The notes below the pieces were generated by a model. It was given only the letters and a program-made list of their open reading frames with translations. It was not told the origin of the DNA and did no database searches. This document shows positions 1 through 12,700 of a stretch of DNA of 64,000 nucleotides, piece after piece. The stretch is from contig JAZAYU010000255.1 of NCBI GenBank assembly GCA_038501625.1, positions 124,001 to 188,000 on the forward strand, in the 5' to 3' direction. Source of the DNA: Corbicula japonica (taxonomy: Eukaryota; Mollusca; Bivalvia; Venerida; Cyrenidae). The translations under genes were made by a program, and so were the position numbers. Position 1 is the first letter of the stretch, and every line of letters starts with the position of its first letter.

Positions 1-525
1 CATTTTGAGGAAGATCAAGAAGGGCGCTCAGTACACACAAATATAAATTCATGCAAGTTTGATTTTTCTGGTAAATATACCAAGATGTTTATAACATACC
101 TGCCTTAGATTTGGCCACAAGTACCAGTAGGCCTCCAACAACAATATCTGTAATACAATAACACACAATAACACGTGTCTTATATAAATGTTTAAAATTT
201 ATATGCTTGTAAACTACTACGTGTACTTGATTATGTCGAAAGCGATTGAAAGTAATGCATTTGTTCAAATTAAGTGAAAAGGCTCTATGAAATATTAGCA
301 ACATTGTTGTTACGTATCAGCATGACTTATACAGACAAAATTACCTACATGATAGACGAAGTATATCCATCCTTTAAATAGAATTGTCTTGATAATCGTG
401 TGAACGAATGTGAAGATAAGAAACACTTAAATATCACTACATGTAGTCGCCACAGTCGTTCTGGACTTCAGGTGCACTTTACCGTTATTTAAAATAGAAA
501 TATTACACTTGTGACCCTGTGAAAC
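1..525. repeat. Segmental duplicate of 49,288-49,815
   Basis: Direct comparison shows that this stretch matches 49,288-49,815 in the same orientation, both inside the small exon near position 100 and in non-coding flanks (for example the shared words around 395-425 and 49,680-49,710, and the shared 'tctggacttcaggtgcac' at 460-477). Small insertions and deletions separate the copies. It probably marks the 5' end and promoter of a duplicated gene rather than a transposon, because the similarity is centred on a coding exon. Confidence 0.75.
100..181 (-). CDS. First (signal-peptide) exon of a Ly6/EGF paralogue, truncated by window edge
   Basis: The minus strand reads an open hydrophobic stretch, [16 protein letters not shown], followed by a donor (GCAG|gtatgt) at 100/99. 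It is nearly identical to the signal-peptide exon of the complete gene at 49,377-49,458 ([16 protein letters not shown]), with the same phase-1 donor. By analogy it would join an exon to the left of the window that begins the first cysteine-rich domain. In the 49-kb copy the frame opens with ATG just upstream; here the matching codon reads AAG, so the start is missing or has moved to an upstream exon joined at the ttacag acceptor near 148. It may be a decayed paralogue. The rest of the gene is outside the window. Confidence 0.5.
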
Positions 526-624
526 GTCGGAAATGGCAGTGCCATATGAAAAATGGCCATAGGGCTTTAGCACTGCTTTTCCATTTGTGTACCTATTTAT
601 TACATGTTTACATTAAATAATGAC

Positions 625-720
625 ACTCGCCCATGAACAGGCTAAATCAAACTGAGCTTGCAATATTTTCATATGTGTCGTTATCGGCGGCTTTCAAAGT
701 TCCCTTTTCATCTTTTCATT
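625..720 (+). repeat. Dispersed repeat fragment (family E)
   Basis: The segment from 'gaacaggctaaatcaaac' to 'cccttttcatc' recurs, in either orientation, near 15,205-15,300, 15,490-15,540, 20,420-20,470, 24,445-24,470, 48,340-48,420 and 50,755-50,840. It contains no coding signal. It is often linked to the larger dispersed family C described separately, so it may be one end of the same mobile unit. Confidence 0.6.
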
Positions 721-929
721 TTACTTTGTACTTAAACACTCTTTTCAATAATTTAATAACTATGCCACTACTACATTAGTTGGGTGATAGCCTATGTTTA
801 GTACCGACAGGCCTGCCAAAACTTCTTTATTAAAAATCCGGAGATTTGTCTGAATATGATCGTGATCAAAGCCTTTAAGTAGTAGCCCGATAATCGCTTA
901 TCGCCGATACCCAGATCTGATTCATAAAT

Positions 930-1640
930 ACAGGTGCAGTTTAAAATCACTATTGCAACAAGGTATTTCACAGCCTGGGTTTTTATGGAGATTTAATTTA
1001 CAAACTTAAGAAGATAAAAAGGCAATGTTAATTTCTCCCGGTTATTCGTAAAAAACATCTGTAAATTTAAAAAGAAAGGTTACCAACATGATATTTTACA
1101 GCGCTCTGCAGGCCTGGTGATTAACCCATCTACAGTTAATCATTATGCTTACCTCTTTGGTTGCACGACGGTGGCAGGGGTTTAAGAGTTTAAGAGTTCG
1201 AAATGGGGTTTTGAGGTCTGAGAGCAGACTTTTCTTACTTTCTTACAAGTATGTTCGCCCCCTATTTCCAATCTGTTTTTTATTACACGAAAGGAATATG
1301 ATACATTTAATGGCGTAGAACCATAATTAAGAGAACTGACTTTACTGCAACCGGATTTGGTAAGCTTTGTGCCTCTGTATGTTGCTAGACGGTGGCAAAT
1401 GTTGAAAAGTTATTGTTTTACTTGTACTTGTTTGTTGATATGAGAACCTGTTGGGGCAAGTGTGAGGTTGGTGCACCCTAGAACTTGGTCTAAACCCCCA
1501 GTGGCAAATTGTTCCAAGGCGGTAACCCTCTTTGGGTTCTCACTTTCGTTAATTGTTAGTCACGTCCATTTTGAAACTGATTTTTGTAATACCATGCTTT
1601 CTTTTCCTCTCTACTTTTTAGCTGTGTCTCATACATAGAA
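930..1640 (+). repeat. Dispersed repeat family C, near full length
   Basis: About 0.7 kb that aligns along its length with 21,700-22,475. Shared blocks are 'cagtttaaaatcact' at the left, 'tttggttgcac' in the middle, then 'agaacctgttgg' and 'ttccaaggcggtaaccc', and a pyrimidine block (tctcttttcctctctac). Shorter copies occur at least a dozen times in the window on both strands. No open reading frame is conserved among copies, so this is a non-autonomous element of unknown class. Confidence 0.7.
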
Positions 1641-1893
1641 ATTCACAGTAGCGCTATTTGTGCAGTGTGGCTGCCGTAAAAAGTCTCCCCGTACATATAG
1701 TCTGTACAGTTATCAGTAAAATAACCCGTTACCGATGTCATGCAGTGATTGTTACGTATATCAGAGCTATCCGATCAACATTTTTTGGGGGGGTGCCCCG
1801 GTTAGCTCAATTGGTTGCGTCGCAGGAATCGCAGGGCTAGGCGCTGTTGCCGTGACGGTGCGGGTTCGCTCCCGGCTAGAGGCACTATCATAC
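1638..1893 (+). mobile_element. tRNA-related SINE-like element, single copy
   Basis: A 256-bp unit that matches the tandem trimer at 13,678-14,454. Its right third resembles a tRNA gene: a box A-like 'tagctcaattgg' near 1803 and a box B-like 'gggttcgctccc' near 1862. The left part (1,638-1,795) has no tRNA similarity. The tRNA-like part sits downstream of the body, the reverse of the usual SINE order. Confidence 0.6.
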
Positions 1894-3340
1894 ATAAAGG
1901 TGAGGAGTGAAGTTGGTTGACCCCAAAACCACCACGGTTCCAAATCGTTGTGTCTGCGGTTGTTCTATTTATCTGATAATATCAATTTATTGTCATTGGT
2001 TCCGTTTGAAGGTTTAGCTTTACCCAATATAAGTATGGGTATTACAGCCATCATTCATTCTGCAGACGATAATGATATTTTTGCACCGAGCTCGACAGTC
2101 TAATAATATTTATTTACATTTAGAGTCTGGAGATTGAGTATTATATATTGGTAAACAAAGAATTGTTCATGTGTTTCATGTGTGTTATTTTCAGTATGAG
2201 ATATAAGAACTGATTCATTCTATTGGTCTATCCAGAGTGAACAGAACAAAACAGAATATTACTTTATTTACTCCAACCAAATAGACATTGGTATAAGAGT
2301 ATAGAATACATGGTATAAAATATTCAGCATTGATTTGGTTAATAAACAAACAAGTCGGAGCGGATATAGAAAAGGGGGAAATGTTGAAACGTTAAAATGT
2401 TTATTCTTTTTCCTTTTTGTTGTGTATGTCAAATTAACAAGTTATGGTTTTAAGAAAAACTTAACAAAACTCTGACCAACTTGTTATCGTAAATACATGT
2501 AAACTGTTTTATCTACAGGCGCCCACGGGTAAAAGTCTTTAAGGTAAGGCCTTCCTAATGAATACCTATATCCAGAAGAGTATCCAATAGTCCAGCCGTT
2601 TTCAGTAAAAATCGTTCACATTTGGTTAAAAGCACCAAATTTTGCACAAAGTTAGCTTTTGATGTACCTTTTGAAACGTGATAGAGACCCATTTGATATC
2701 TTTCCAAAATGGCCGCTTTTTTCAAGATGGCCGCCAAAAATCTGGAAAATGAAGCTTTTTGAAGGATTTTCATCGTATAGTTACAATTTTGGAGTCAAAA
2801 CCTATATTTTCAAGGATGTTTTAAACATTAAAAGCAAATGTAAGCACATCAGACAAATATTTAAGGAGCAAAAGGCCTTTTTGTTACATACAAATTTCAA
2901 GATGGCCTCCCAAAACTGGAAAATGCTGCTATTTGAAGGATTTTCATTGTATAGTCCCAATTTTGAAGTCTAAACCTATATTTTAAAGGATGTTCTAAAC
3001 ATTAAAAGCAAATGTAAGCACATCAGACAAATATTAAAGGAGCAATTTGCCTTTGAGTTACATATATTGCCTACAAAATATTAAATCGGCTGTATTCGTA
3101 TTTGTGCTGTAATTTAACGCAAAGTAAAGAATGTATTTGAAGGTCAAACATAAATACAGTGTTTTATTAACTCAATATGAATAGTTTTATATTAACTTAA
3201 TCCCAAAATAGGCTTATCCTTGTAACCATCAATTGCTAGTACAGTACTGAAATGACTAATTTAAGTACACAGTCTAATCACACAGGTCCTTTCATCCAAC
3301 CATATTCAACAGGTGAAGGGAACACGGGATTGGGGAGAAG

Positions 3341-3690
3341 TCACTGGCCCCCAACCATAACCAGCTTGTTAAGATGCTCTTCTGACATGCTGGTAGAGAG
3401 CAGCAGAAGTTGGTGGTATGAGATCAATAGACCTGCCTTCCTGGTGAAGAGATCTTTTCTCGCTTCATCGGCAGATGTGGCAGTGCTTGTTTTTTCATAA
3501 AGCAGAACAACAAATCGCTCAAGGTTTGCCATGTGCTGGTCAATTCTCTCCAGGTGGTACATTCCCAAGGTCTGCAAACACCTCAGTTACACTTTCGCAT
3601 ATTTGCAACGTCTCCCAAGAAGATTTCTTCCCTTTACGAGCAAAGGAGGATGTGTTTTCACACCCGCTGAAGGCATGAAACATAGGTAGA
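3341..3690 (-). pseudogene. Decayed protein fragment with FHAFSGC motif inside foldback element
   Basis: The minus strand reads MFHAFSGCENTSSF followed by basic and Trp-containing residues to about 3,555, then a stop; a second frame continues with LERFVVLLYEKTST and a further frame with an Ala-Leu-Tyr-Gln-His-like stretch. The F-H-A-F-x-G-C and L-E-R-F-V-V-x-L-Y sequences recall an abundant, poorly named protein family of marine invertebrate genomes (recognised from memory, function unknown). At least two frame changes and one stop show that it is not functional. A second, inverted copy lies at 3,975-4,190. Confidence 0.5.
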
Positions 3691-3974
3691 GCTCAACACT
3701 TTGGACCTAGAGAACCAGCAATGGTGTGTACATGGATACATTTGAAGTTGTTCCCAACCCCAACACTTGCATGAAATGGAAGACATATTGCACACGCAAA
3801 ATATCTCGAAATTTAATTCTTAAAACATTTTGTATAAAGTTCCCTTTAAGCAATAATTAATACGAAAATAAATAATAATTTACCTTACAAAAAGGCAGAA
3901 ATAATTTACATGTACATTCACGCGTGCTACATTATGGCGTGAATGTATTATTTTATTTTAGTACGGAGATTCGC

Positions 3975-4190
3975 GACTGGAGAGAATTGACCAGCACATG
4001 GCAAACATTGAGTGATTTGTTGTTCTGCTTTATGACAAAATAAGCACTGCCACGTCAGCTGATGAGGAAGGCAGGTCTATTGATCTCATACCACCAATTT
4101 CTGCTGCTCTCTACTAGCATGTCAGAAGAGCATCTTATCAAGCGGGTAATCTTTTAGGCCAGTGACTTCTCCCCAATTCCGTGTTACCTT
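3975..4190 (+). pseudogene. Inverted second copy of the FHAFSGC-family fragment
   Basis: The plus strand from 'ggagagaattgaccagcacat' repeats, in inverted orientation and with deletions, the fragment at 3,341-3,560. Its frame has stops (for example tgagtgattt near 4,009) and short deletions, so it is a more decayed copy captured in the right arm of the foldback element. Confidence 0.45.
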
Positions 4191-5449
4191 CACCTGTTGA
4201 ATGGGGTTGGATGAAAGGACCTGGGAATGCTTGGGAACCATTTTGGTCAGATCTGCCTCAAGCATCAGTTTCCTTATGGAATTCCTGAAATGTGGATGTG
4301 TCAAAGGGTGCAGAGGAAGATGCAAGTGTGTGAAAGCACAACTAGCATGTACGGCTCTGTGCAAATGATCAAACTGTACACTTAAATCAGCCATTTCAGT
4401 ACTGTACTAGCAATTGATGATTACAATAATAAGACCTATTTTGGGATAAAGTTTATATAAAAACTCTTCATATTGAGTTAATAAAACACTGTACTTATGT
4501 TTGACATGCAAATACATTCTTTACTTTGCGTTAAATGTCAGAACAAAATGATTACAGCCGGGTTAATATTTTTGTAGGCAATTTCTTTAACAAAAAGGCC
4601 ATTTGCACCTTAAATATTTGTCTGATGTGCTTACATTTGCTTTTAATGTTTAGAACATCCTTGAAAATATATGTTTAAACTTCAAAATTGTGACTAGACG
4701 ATGAAAATCCTTAAAATAGCAGCATTTTCCAGATGTTTGGCGGCCAACTTGAAAATTTATGTAACAAAAAGGCCATTTGCTCCTTAAATATTTGTTAGAT
4801 GTGCTTAGATTTGCTTTTAATGTTTAGAACATCCTCTAAAATATAGGTTCAGAGTCCAAAATTGTGACTATACGATGAAAGTCCTTCAAATAGCAGCATT
4901 TTCCATATTTTTGGCGGCCATCTTGAAAAATTTCCGTTACAAAAAGGCCATTTGCTTCTTAAATATTTGTTTGATGTGCTTACATTTGCTTTTAATGTTT
5001 AGAACATTCTTGAAAAAATAGGTTTATACTCCAAAATTGTGACTATACAATGAAAATCCTTCAAATAGCAGCATTTTCCTGATTTTGGCGGCCATCTTGA
5101 AACATTTTCTGTAACAAAAAAGCAATTTGCTCCTTAAATATTTGTCGGATGTGCTTACATTTGCTTTAAATGTTTAGAAAATCCTCGAAAATGTAGATTT
5201 AGACTCCAAAATTGTGACTATACTTTGAAAATCCTTCGAATAGCAGCAGTTTCCTGAATTTTGGCGGCCATCTTGAAAAAAGCGGCCATTTTGGAAAGAT
5301 ATCAAATGGGTCTCTATCACATTTCAAAAGGTACATCAAAAGCTAACTTTGTGCAAAATTTGGTGCTTTTAACCGAATTTGAACAATTCATCCATATTTT
5401 TACCGAAAACGGCTGGACTACAAGGGAGGTAACTATAGTAGTAAATTAG

Positions 5450-6296
5450 GGTAGATTTCTGTCATGCAAGAGGACCAGGGTTCAAATCCCACTGGAAGCT
5501 AATTTTTTTGTAAGCCTAGAGCTTAAATAATTGGCATATTTCTTTTTTTCCTGTGTAATTCTGTCATTGAATATAAAATTCTCATGATTTAAACTAAAAT
5601 AAGCAAAATAATCAAGATTAAAGGGGTTTTCGCTATCAGAATAGTGTTTGTTCAAGTCATCAATTTGAAAATTTTTAAAACTGGACGGTAAACTTCTCTG
5701 AAATTTTGTTTAAATTTTGTTTAAGGTATATAAAATGGTAAATTTTTGTATATTGCACCAATCAGGATTTTGCACAATTTTCATTAATTTAGTCTCGTGA
5801 AATATAAAAAAATGCATTTTTTAAATTTATTTGGTCAAAAAATGTCATTTTAAAATAAATTCTGTATTTATATATTATATCTTAAATTGGTTTAGTAAAA
5901 TATAACATATTTTGGATAAACTGTAAAAAATTAGGGTTGAATTTATCAATAACAAAAAATTTTGTCACCGATTAAAGAATTTGGATACTTTCACGTTTTT
6001 TCTCACTTTTTAAATAAAAAAAGCTAAAAATCTCAAAAACTACACGGTGAAAATCATTAAAATTTTGCATACAAGTCAGTGGTATGAAGCAGTTGATGAA
6101 AATATAATCAGATGTTGGATTCTTAATAGTGCCAGTTAGGCAGGCCTTTCCTTAAAATGAAGCTTTAATATTTGTATTTTGCTTCAGATAATCATTTTTA
6201 TCTATGCATGTCAGTAAATAGACCTTCGCTTAATGAATCAAGATCTGTATGAACTGATCTTTACAAACACATTGAAGTTATCGGCGAAAACGGCCA
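5450..6296. other. Gene-free spacer, 3' flank of the membrane-protein gene
   Basis: AT-rich DNA without a supported gene. A box B-like 'ggttcaaatccc' at about 5,482 suggests a tRNA-derived relic. For the minus-strand gene that ends at 6,297, an AATAAA lies on the minus strand at about 5,827-5,832 and could serve polyadenylation. Confidence 0.4.
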
Positions 6297-6765
6297 TTAG
6301 TCAACAGGTGAAGGGAATCTGAAATCGTCGAAGGTGAAACTGTTGGTCTTTTTGACATTCGCTGTCTTGTAGCAGGTCGTCTTGGTGTCGTCAGAGAGTG
6401 AATTCTTTGTGTCCTCAGATAGCGAGTTCTTTGTGTCCTCGGATAGTGAGTGTACTTGAATGTGACTGAACGTGGGTTTTCTGAAACGGGAAAAATGCTA
6501 CGAATATTCACGTAATTTTATTTTGATAGTTTAAAAAAATGCTTTATCTGATAAAAATTCCCTGCACTTTAGTTATTTTTTCAGTTTTTGAAAATTATAT
6601 TGCGTTTTGTTGTATATTTTTAATTATTTTAGTTTTATATGTATATAAAAATCGAAGTACTAAATCCCATAATTATTGAAAAATACTGACCTATTTAGAA
6701 TATCATTTCCATACAGGTACTGGTTCTTAAAACTATTCACTTTATTGGTACGGGTAGGTGAGCGC
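6297..6765 (-). CDS. Cytoplasmic tail exons (gene SVEP1-like)
   Basis: Exon 23 (6721-6765) encodes a basic juxtamembrane stretch (RSPTRTNKVNSFKN). Exon 24 (6297-6480) encodes three tandem eight-residue repeats, SLSEDTKN, SLSEDTKN and SLSDDTKT, then a Lys/Thr stretch and FTFDDFRFPSPVD before the TAA at 6297-6299. The frame was chosen because it continues from the TM exon through phase-2 junctions; the other open frame in this exon is very basic and does not join. The acidic Ser/Thr repeats could be kinase targets (inference). Confidence 0.8.
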
Positions 6766-9700
6766 CTGAAATGAATTAATGAAATTATTAAATAAGAAAT
6801 AATGAATTATTTTCTTAGCACTGAATTGCCTTCTACTTGGGAAGATATTTGCATTCCCAGAAAGTCCTGCAATATTTTAAATTGTGTTGTACGGTGGTTT
6901 TTGAAAGCACTTCCTTTCATTTATTTGCATGAAAACTTTCGAATATATAACTTAACTAGATTTCAGCATAGTCATGGGGTTTTATGCTTCATGTAACCGC
7001 GGTTTGGTTCTATGCAACCTTTAGATATATTGATACATAGATATACAGAATAATAATTATATCGTATAATTGATAAAAACATAATCAAAAAGTGTGGTGA
7101 GTTCATTTATGTGTGTGTTTGTACCAAGAGTACTTTCAAAATGTAGGTATTCTAGAAATAAATTGCTCCGAAATAAAGATCGTTAAAATGTCTTAAAACT
7201 TACCACTTAAATACCTTAACAATCACTACAACTGCAGCAACAACACAAACACCAACTGTCACTAAGACAACAGGTAAAACAATCTGTAAAATGTTGTTTG
7301 TATCTGAAAATATTACAACGAGGTGTAAGGATAAGCATACAATAGCAAATACGTTGCTTTAGATAACATCCGCATCGAAATCGCTGAGACATGGAAATAA
7401 AAGGGTTATCACTAGTCAACCGTCTGTTTGCAAGTAATTTTCAAATATTAATAATACAATGTATTTGTATGATGAAATTTATTATTTTTTTGCTGTGGGA
7501 TTAAGCTTTGTTTTTGCGTGGGTATGTTTCTCATATGGACATTTTTGAACATGGATGCTCCAACCTTAGTATTGCCGCGTCTGATTGTCTCAATGATCGA
7601 GCAAAAATATGTTTCTTGTACTCTGCTAAGGTTTTGAAAAGCAAACAAGAACTACTAATGATAGAGGAATTATGTCAATAGAAATTCTATTGGTCTTAAA
7701 CGATGCCATAACAAAGATATATTGATTTCTCTTCAAGAAAAGGTTATTTAGCGAGTGGCGCATGACTGATTATCGAAGGACATAAATATAATTTAAGTCT
7801 AGCGCATAATATTCATGGGTAGACCAAAAAAAACAAACAACAGTTTAGGTTACCAGATGGCATGACATCATAAAAACGATTGTACCTGATGGAGAGGCTA
7901 GTGGCACTGAAAAGAAAAAGATTTTATAATTAGGAAAGATTCTTTGTTACTTTACGAAACACATATAATAAAGAAATGATAACACAGTAAACATTACAAT
8001 GTATTTCGATAATTAAACCATATCATTGTGAACTTCATAACAAGAAGCAATATTGAAAACACGATATTCAAATGGAATTTAAATTAATTTATGTAAAAAT
8101 ATTACATAATTGTTGACTAAAATATATGACTATACACAAACGTAAAGGCTTTGCACAAATGGATAAAGTATTTTTACCAATGCATCCTGACTCAGCCCTT
8201 GTTTGCAATCCTGATGTGGTCCAACCCTCGGGACATCTTTTGCAGGCTGTTGATCTAGAAGTGTCCTGATACTCTCCGACTGGACACCTCTCACAGTACG
8301 ATGTATACTGATAGCTTCCCGGACCACACGGCACTAAAGTCAGAAGAATTACTTTCGTTTAATTGAAAGTTTATAAGTTTTGCATTTAGCTTATTAATAT
8401 ATTATTCTGAAGGTTATTCGGACATTCCGCTTTTCGGGTGGTAGAATCGATTAAGTAGCTGATTATTTCTCAAATAAAAAGTGACGTGCGAGACAAAAAC
8501 AATCCGCCCCCCCCCCAAAAAAAAAACAATATGTATACTCACTTATCACAATTAACATAAAGACCGTATCACTTGATTTACATTAACTTAAGCCAAATTA
8601 TGTAATTGGTGGTTGTTGACTTGTTTATTAGGCAAGTATACAATCATGTTTCAACAATTTACGACAGTTTTCTTTTTACCGATTTTGTTTCGTATAAAAT
8701 CCTAATGAGCAAAGGCTTTTAAAGAAGTACGTTTTACATTTAATAAATAATAAATATACCGCAAAAATAGTCGACAGGGACGTGACCAGGTGAGCAGTCT
8801 GAGCCTCCGTCAACTGAGGTCCCGTTGGTGAGGATATCGTAGCGAACTCCGTCAACAGACACAGAAAACTTGGTTGTAGTGTTGATAAGTGTGTCAATAA
8901 GTTCTTTTACACCAACCAACAGATCGTAACATTCCATCAGGTCTAAATTGTAATATAATTAAATAAACATAAATAAAGATGATAACGTGAGGAGAATCGA
9001 TAAGAATTTTATACATTTAACAATATCTAACTTTCGTTAATGGTTTATGGCGTTTATTTTGAAACTGATTATTTTAAAACCATGCTCTCTTCTCTCTACT
9101 TTTTGTCGGTGTGGGGAGGCTGTGTCTGCTGGATGTGGTCATTCTTGATATCATTTTTTTTTCCATTCGTCAGAGACATTGTTGATATCATATTTAACAT
9201 GAACTTATATTTACCATTTCTCGGATTGCACGATATTTGAAGTTTAAATCCGACAAGGGATGATTCTCTCCGTTTCCGCCTTGCAGCTTTATGATCCAGA
9301 ATGATCTCCAACTGTTCTAATGCACATTTGCTTGTTTTCATGCAAGGAAACTCCGCTATAGTAACCTTAATTGTAGTCTGTATAAGAGTTCGTACACTTT
9401 TCTCTGACGATGAAACTATGTCGAACGTTAATTCGCTGTACTTTGCAGTGTACTCCAACACATTTCTTTCCGCCAAAACAATTTCTGTGGAGACAATAAA
9501 CGGAGCAGAAAATAATAAAAAAAATACTTTTGAAAACAAGTCATGTTCGTCAGACTTTGAACAATTCGGTCAGGATTAATTGTAAATCACCAATTAAACG
9601 TAGACTCTGAGAAAATTAAAGGTGCCTATTTATGAATATGTAAATTGTAGAATAAAGTAAAAATAAAGTTCCAAAACTTGTCAAATGGTTGTGAAAAAGT

Positions 9701-12700
9701 TCAAATTCCTATACAACCTACCATAAATGGAGTAAAATGTTGAATCATATTGCAAGTTTATATAGGGAGAATATGCAGCCTTACTACTTGACCTGCTAAT
9801 GGAACACAAACTTATACCTGTAATGTACGCACACATTAATAATAAGAACGTATTCAATAGTGGCAGCTTCTTTTGTACTTGCCGAATATGATGTTTTTTG
9901 CTTGATGAAAATTAAAATTCGCGAATGGTTCGGACGTCATTTTCCTGCGCGACAGATTTTACTTGTGTATATATTCTACTAACCGGTACAGGAAGGAAGT
10001 TGGGCGTCTGGATTCTCGTCATTCCGGATATTCCAAGTATATCCAGTATAAGGTCCGCATGCAATATCAGATATAAACATATCTGAGTCGAAAGCATAAC
10101 CAGTATCGCAGTATGGTGCACACATCCGACTTTCTCCTGTCCATGAACAATTAAGTTGTCCGTGTTCTAAGCTGGTTGGGAGTTTTTCACATTCTGTTTA
10201 TATATGTATACGTGTATATGCTTATTTAAGGCATTTGATCGAATTAAACAAATAAGATTTTACCACTTTTCGTTAGTTTCGGATGATTAAATTCAAATCA
10301 AAGAATTATAAACAACTACCTACTATTAAAAGTGTATAACAATTAAAAGTGTATTTACTTATAAAAATGGAACCTAAAATATATTGTGTTGAAATAGCCA
10401 CACAGCCTTCATACACAGCTAAAAGGAGAATGGAATAGAGAGAATGGGTTTATACAATGATAAACACGAAAGCTAACCGTTTATACAAACATCCGGCATG
10501 GAACACTCTTCCGTCTCAGTGTCAGTTCCTTCACAATCTTTTCCTCCATTATCCGGGCTAGGATCGTTACAGACACGCACCCGGGTATGACTTCCGCTGT
10601 CACACGTTACAGAGCATGGGCCCCAGGATTCCCAGGCTGCCCAGGAACCATCAACTGAAAAAAACGTTAGCTGACTTGTTAATGCTGACCGGATGTTGTT
10701 ATCAATTATTGCCTGTTGAAAAGTGTTACATTTTAAATGGACGCACGGAAAATAAAACGCAAAATAATTATATTTAAGGTTATTTGCTGAAAATCTCAAA
10801 AATGATTCAAAAGCAACTTTTAAAGAAAGACAAATCAGGTCCCTTTATTTCAGACTTTGTACTGTCAAAAATTTTATTATTTTGAATGAAAGGTAAAATC
10901 AAATCGCCTTCAGAAAAAGAATGTGTCAACCTTTAGAATTTTTAAAAGGTTGGGTTCGGTCTCATGGCGTTTATGAGATATCAATGGTACTGTTTATCAT
11001 TTTCTTCTCCCACAGCACTGGCTTTACGAAAATCCGTGGCATGGTGTTAGTGTACTTTATGATTTATCTAAAGACGCCTGATAAACTTACCGACTCGAAT
11101 TTCACAAAATGTTCCAAAAAAGGCATCTGGGCATAAACAGGAGTATGCATTATCCTGGTCTTGGCAAATTGCTTGATTTTCACAGGAATGTTCAATGCAG
11201 TCATCAATGTTCGTCTCGCACATTACACCAGTAAAGCCATCAAAACATGTACATGTAAACGAATCAATGCTGTCACTGCACTGTCCGTGACTGTTGCAGG
11301 GGTCACTCAAACAGTTATCATAATCTAAACGCAAGGAAAAGATTATTTTTAATTTAAAATATTTTGTCTCGGATTGAATTACAATCATAGATCAGATAAA
11401 ACTAGTCTTTCCCTATACACAAAAACGAAGCTGTGATTTTTGCGAGTAGCTTGTTTTGTATTTATTTTTATAATTTTTACTACCAACTTGCATTATGGAT
11501 TTTATTTATGGAAATTATTAATTAGCCAAAAGTTTTTTTTACCGAAAAGTATTATATATAAATAACGGTTTTTAAACATTCAATGTATATTTAAGCGATA
11601 AAGGCGCCCAAACATTAGCGCAATTAGAATAAAAATCAATAAAAATCAATCAAGACTCTATTTCTACATATACCGTCACATTCACTGCGGGTTAGTATGA
11701 ATGTTCCATCGGCTTCTGCAAACTGTCGCCATGACAACACATCTCCAGGCGGATTGGAGAAACACTTGGTTGAATCATACCGCATTTCCACTGAGTCTGT
11801 CCACATGTTCACCTGTGTTATTCTGCCGAGATAACCATTACCTAAAGAGGACAATACAATATTCAATTTATAGAAAACTTGGTTATATTGACTTAAATAT
11901 TTTTGATCAAGTTATTTTATCTGTTAAATATTTGCATTGGTATCATAAAACTAACAAAATCATAAATCTAAATTAAATTATCTGACAAGTCTGCCTTTCT
12001 GCTCAAAGAAAAGAAATCGGCTACATATCCTAATGAATCTCACAAGTTCAATCATTTTATTTTTTTTAAGTGCAGTGTCAACAGGAAAAAAATATATGTG
12101 AAAAAATTATCGAGGATATATGCTACCTCCTAAGGTAACTTCGAACGATGTAAAATTCATGACTGCAACTGGACAAGTTTGGTTGATTGTAACTGCCTGA
12201 CCATCTACTACGATCCGAGTAGCCGCCATGTTGAGGTAAATCATTACACTGTGCCAGTGTCCAGTACTACTTCTTAGATCCAATAACGTGTTGATCATAC
12301 AGCTAAAACAAAAATGAATACGGCTCATACAACTAAAACAATTAAAAACACGGCCGCTACTTAATTAAAAATATGTTCAAATGTAAACTATATGTTGAAA
12401 TGTATATACATTTCCGATATCCAAATACGTGTTGGTCATAAACCTTACCACTTTGGTTGCACGATGGTGGAAGGGCTTTGAGAGTTTATGAAGGTGTATG
12501 GGGAAATCTTTTCTTTAAAAAACCTAGACGCTCGATTTGTTTCTTGCTATTTGAAACTAGGGGCTCTGGTCTCGGTAAGATCATCGAGTACTCGCCCCTT
12601 TAGCTTTGCAATGCTATTAGCTTTTATTTATTATATGATTGCGTGCTTTTGCATGCAACATTGTTAAGCTGACTGGTGTTATTTCACCAAGACTACTTGT

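Larger units (their letters stand above)
2545..5435. mobile_element. Large foldback element with internal tandem repeats
   Basis: The left arm (about 2,545-3,700) is repeated in inverted orientation as the right arm (about 3,960-5,435). The outer ends share 'gggtctctatcac' and 'ggccatt' blocks in opposite sense; the inner parts share the 'agtactgaaatg' / 'catttcagtact' junctions near 3,243 and 4,393. The right arm holds four direct copies of a ~170-bp unit (from about 4,597, 4,767, 4,941 and 5,112), each with 'tttgcttttaatgtttaga' or a close variant; the left arm holds two. Unequal repeat number in otherwise matching arms is typical of foldback DNA elements. The centre carries decayed coding fragments annotated separately. 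Confidence 0.75.

Noticed and set aside
2659..2973. 104-codon plus-strand open frame
   Set aside because: Lies across the tandem units of the foldback element and repeats with them; no codon or domain signal.
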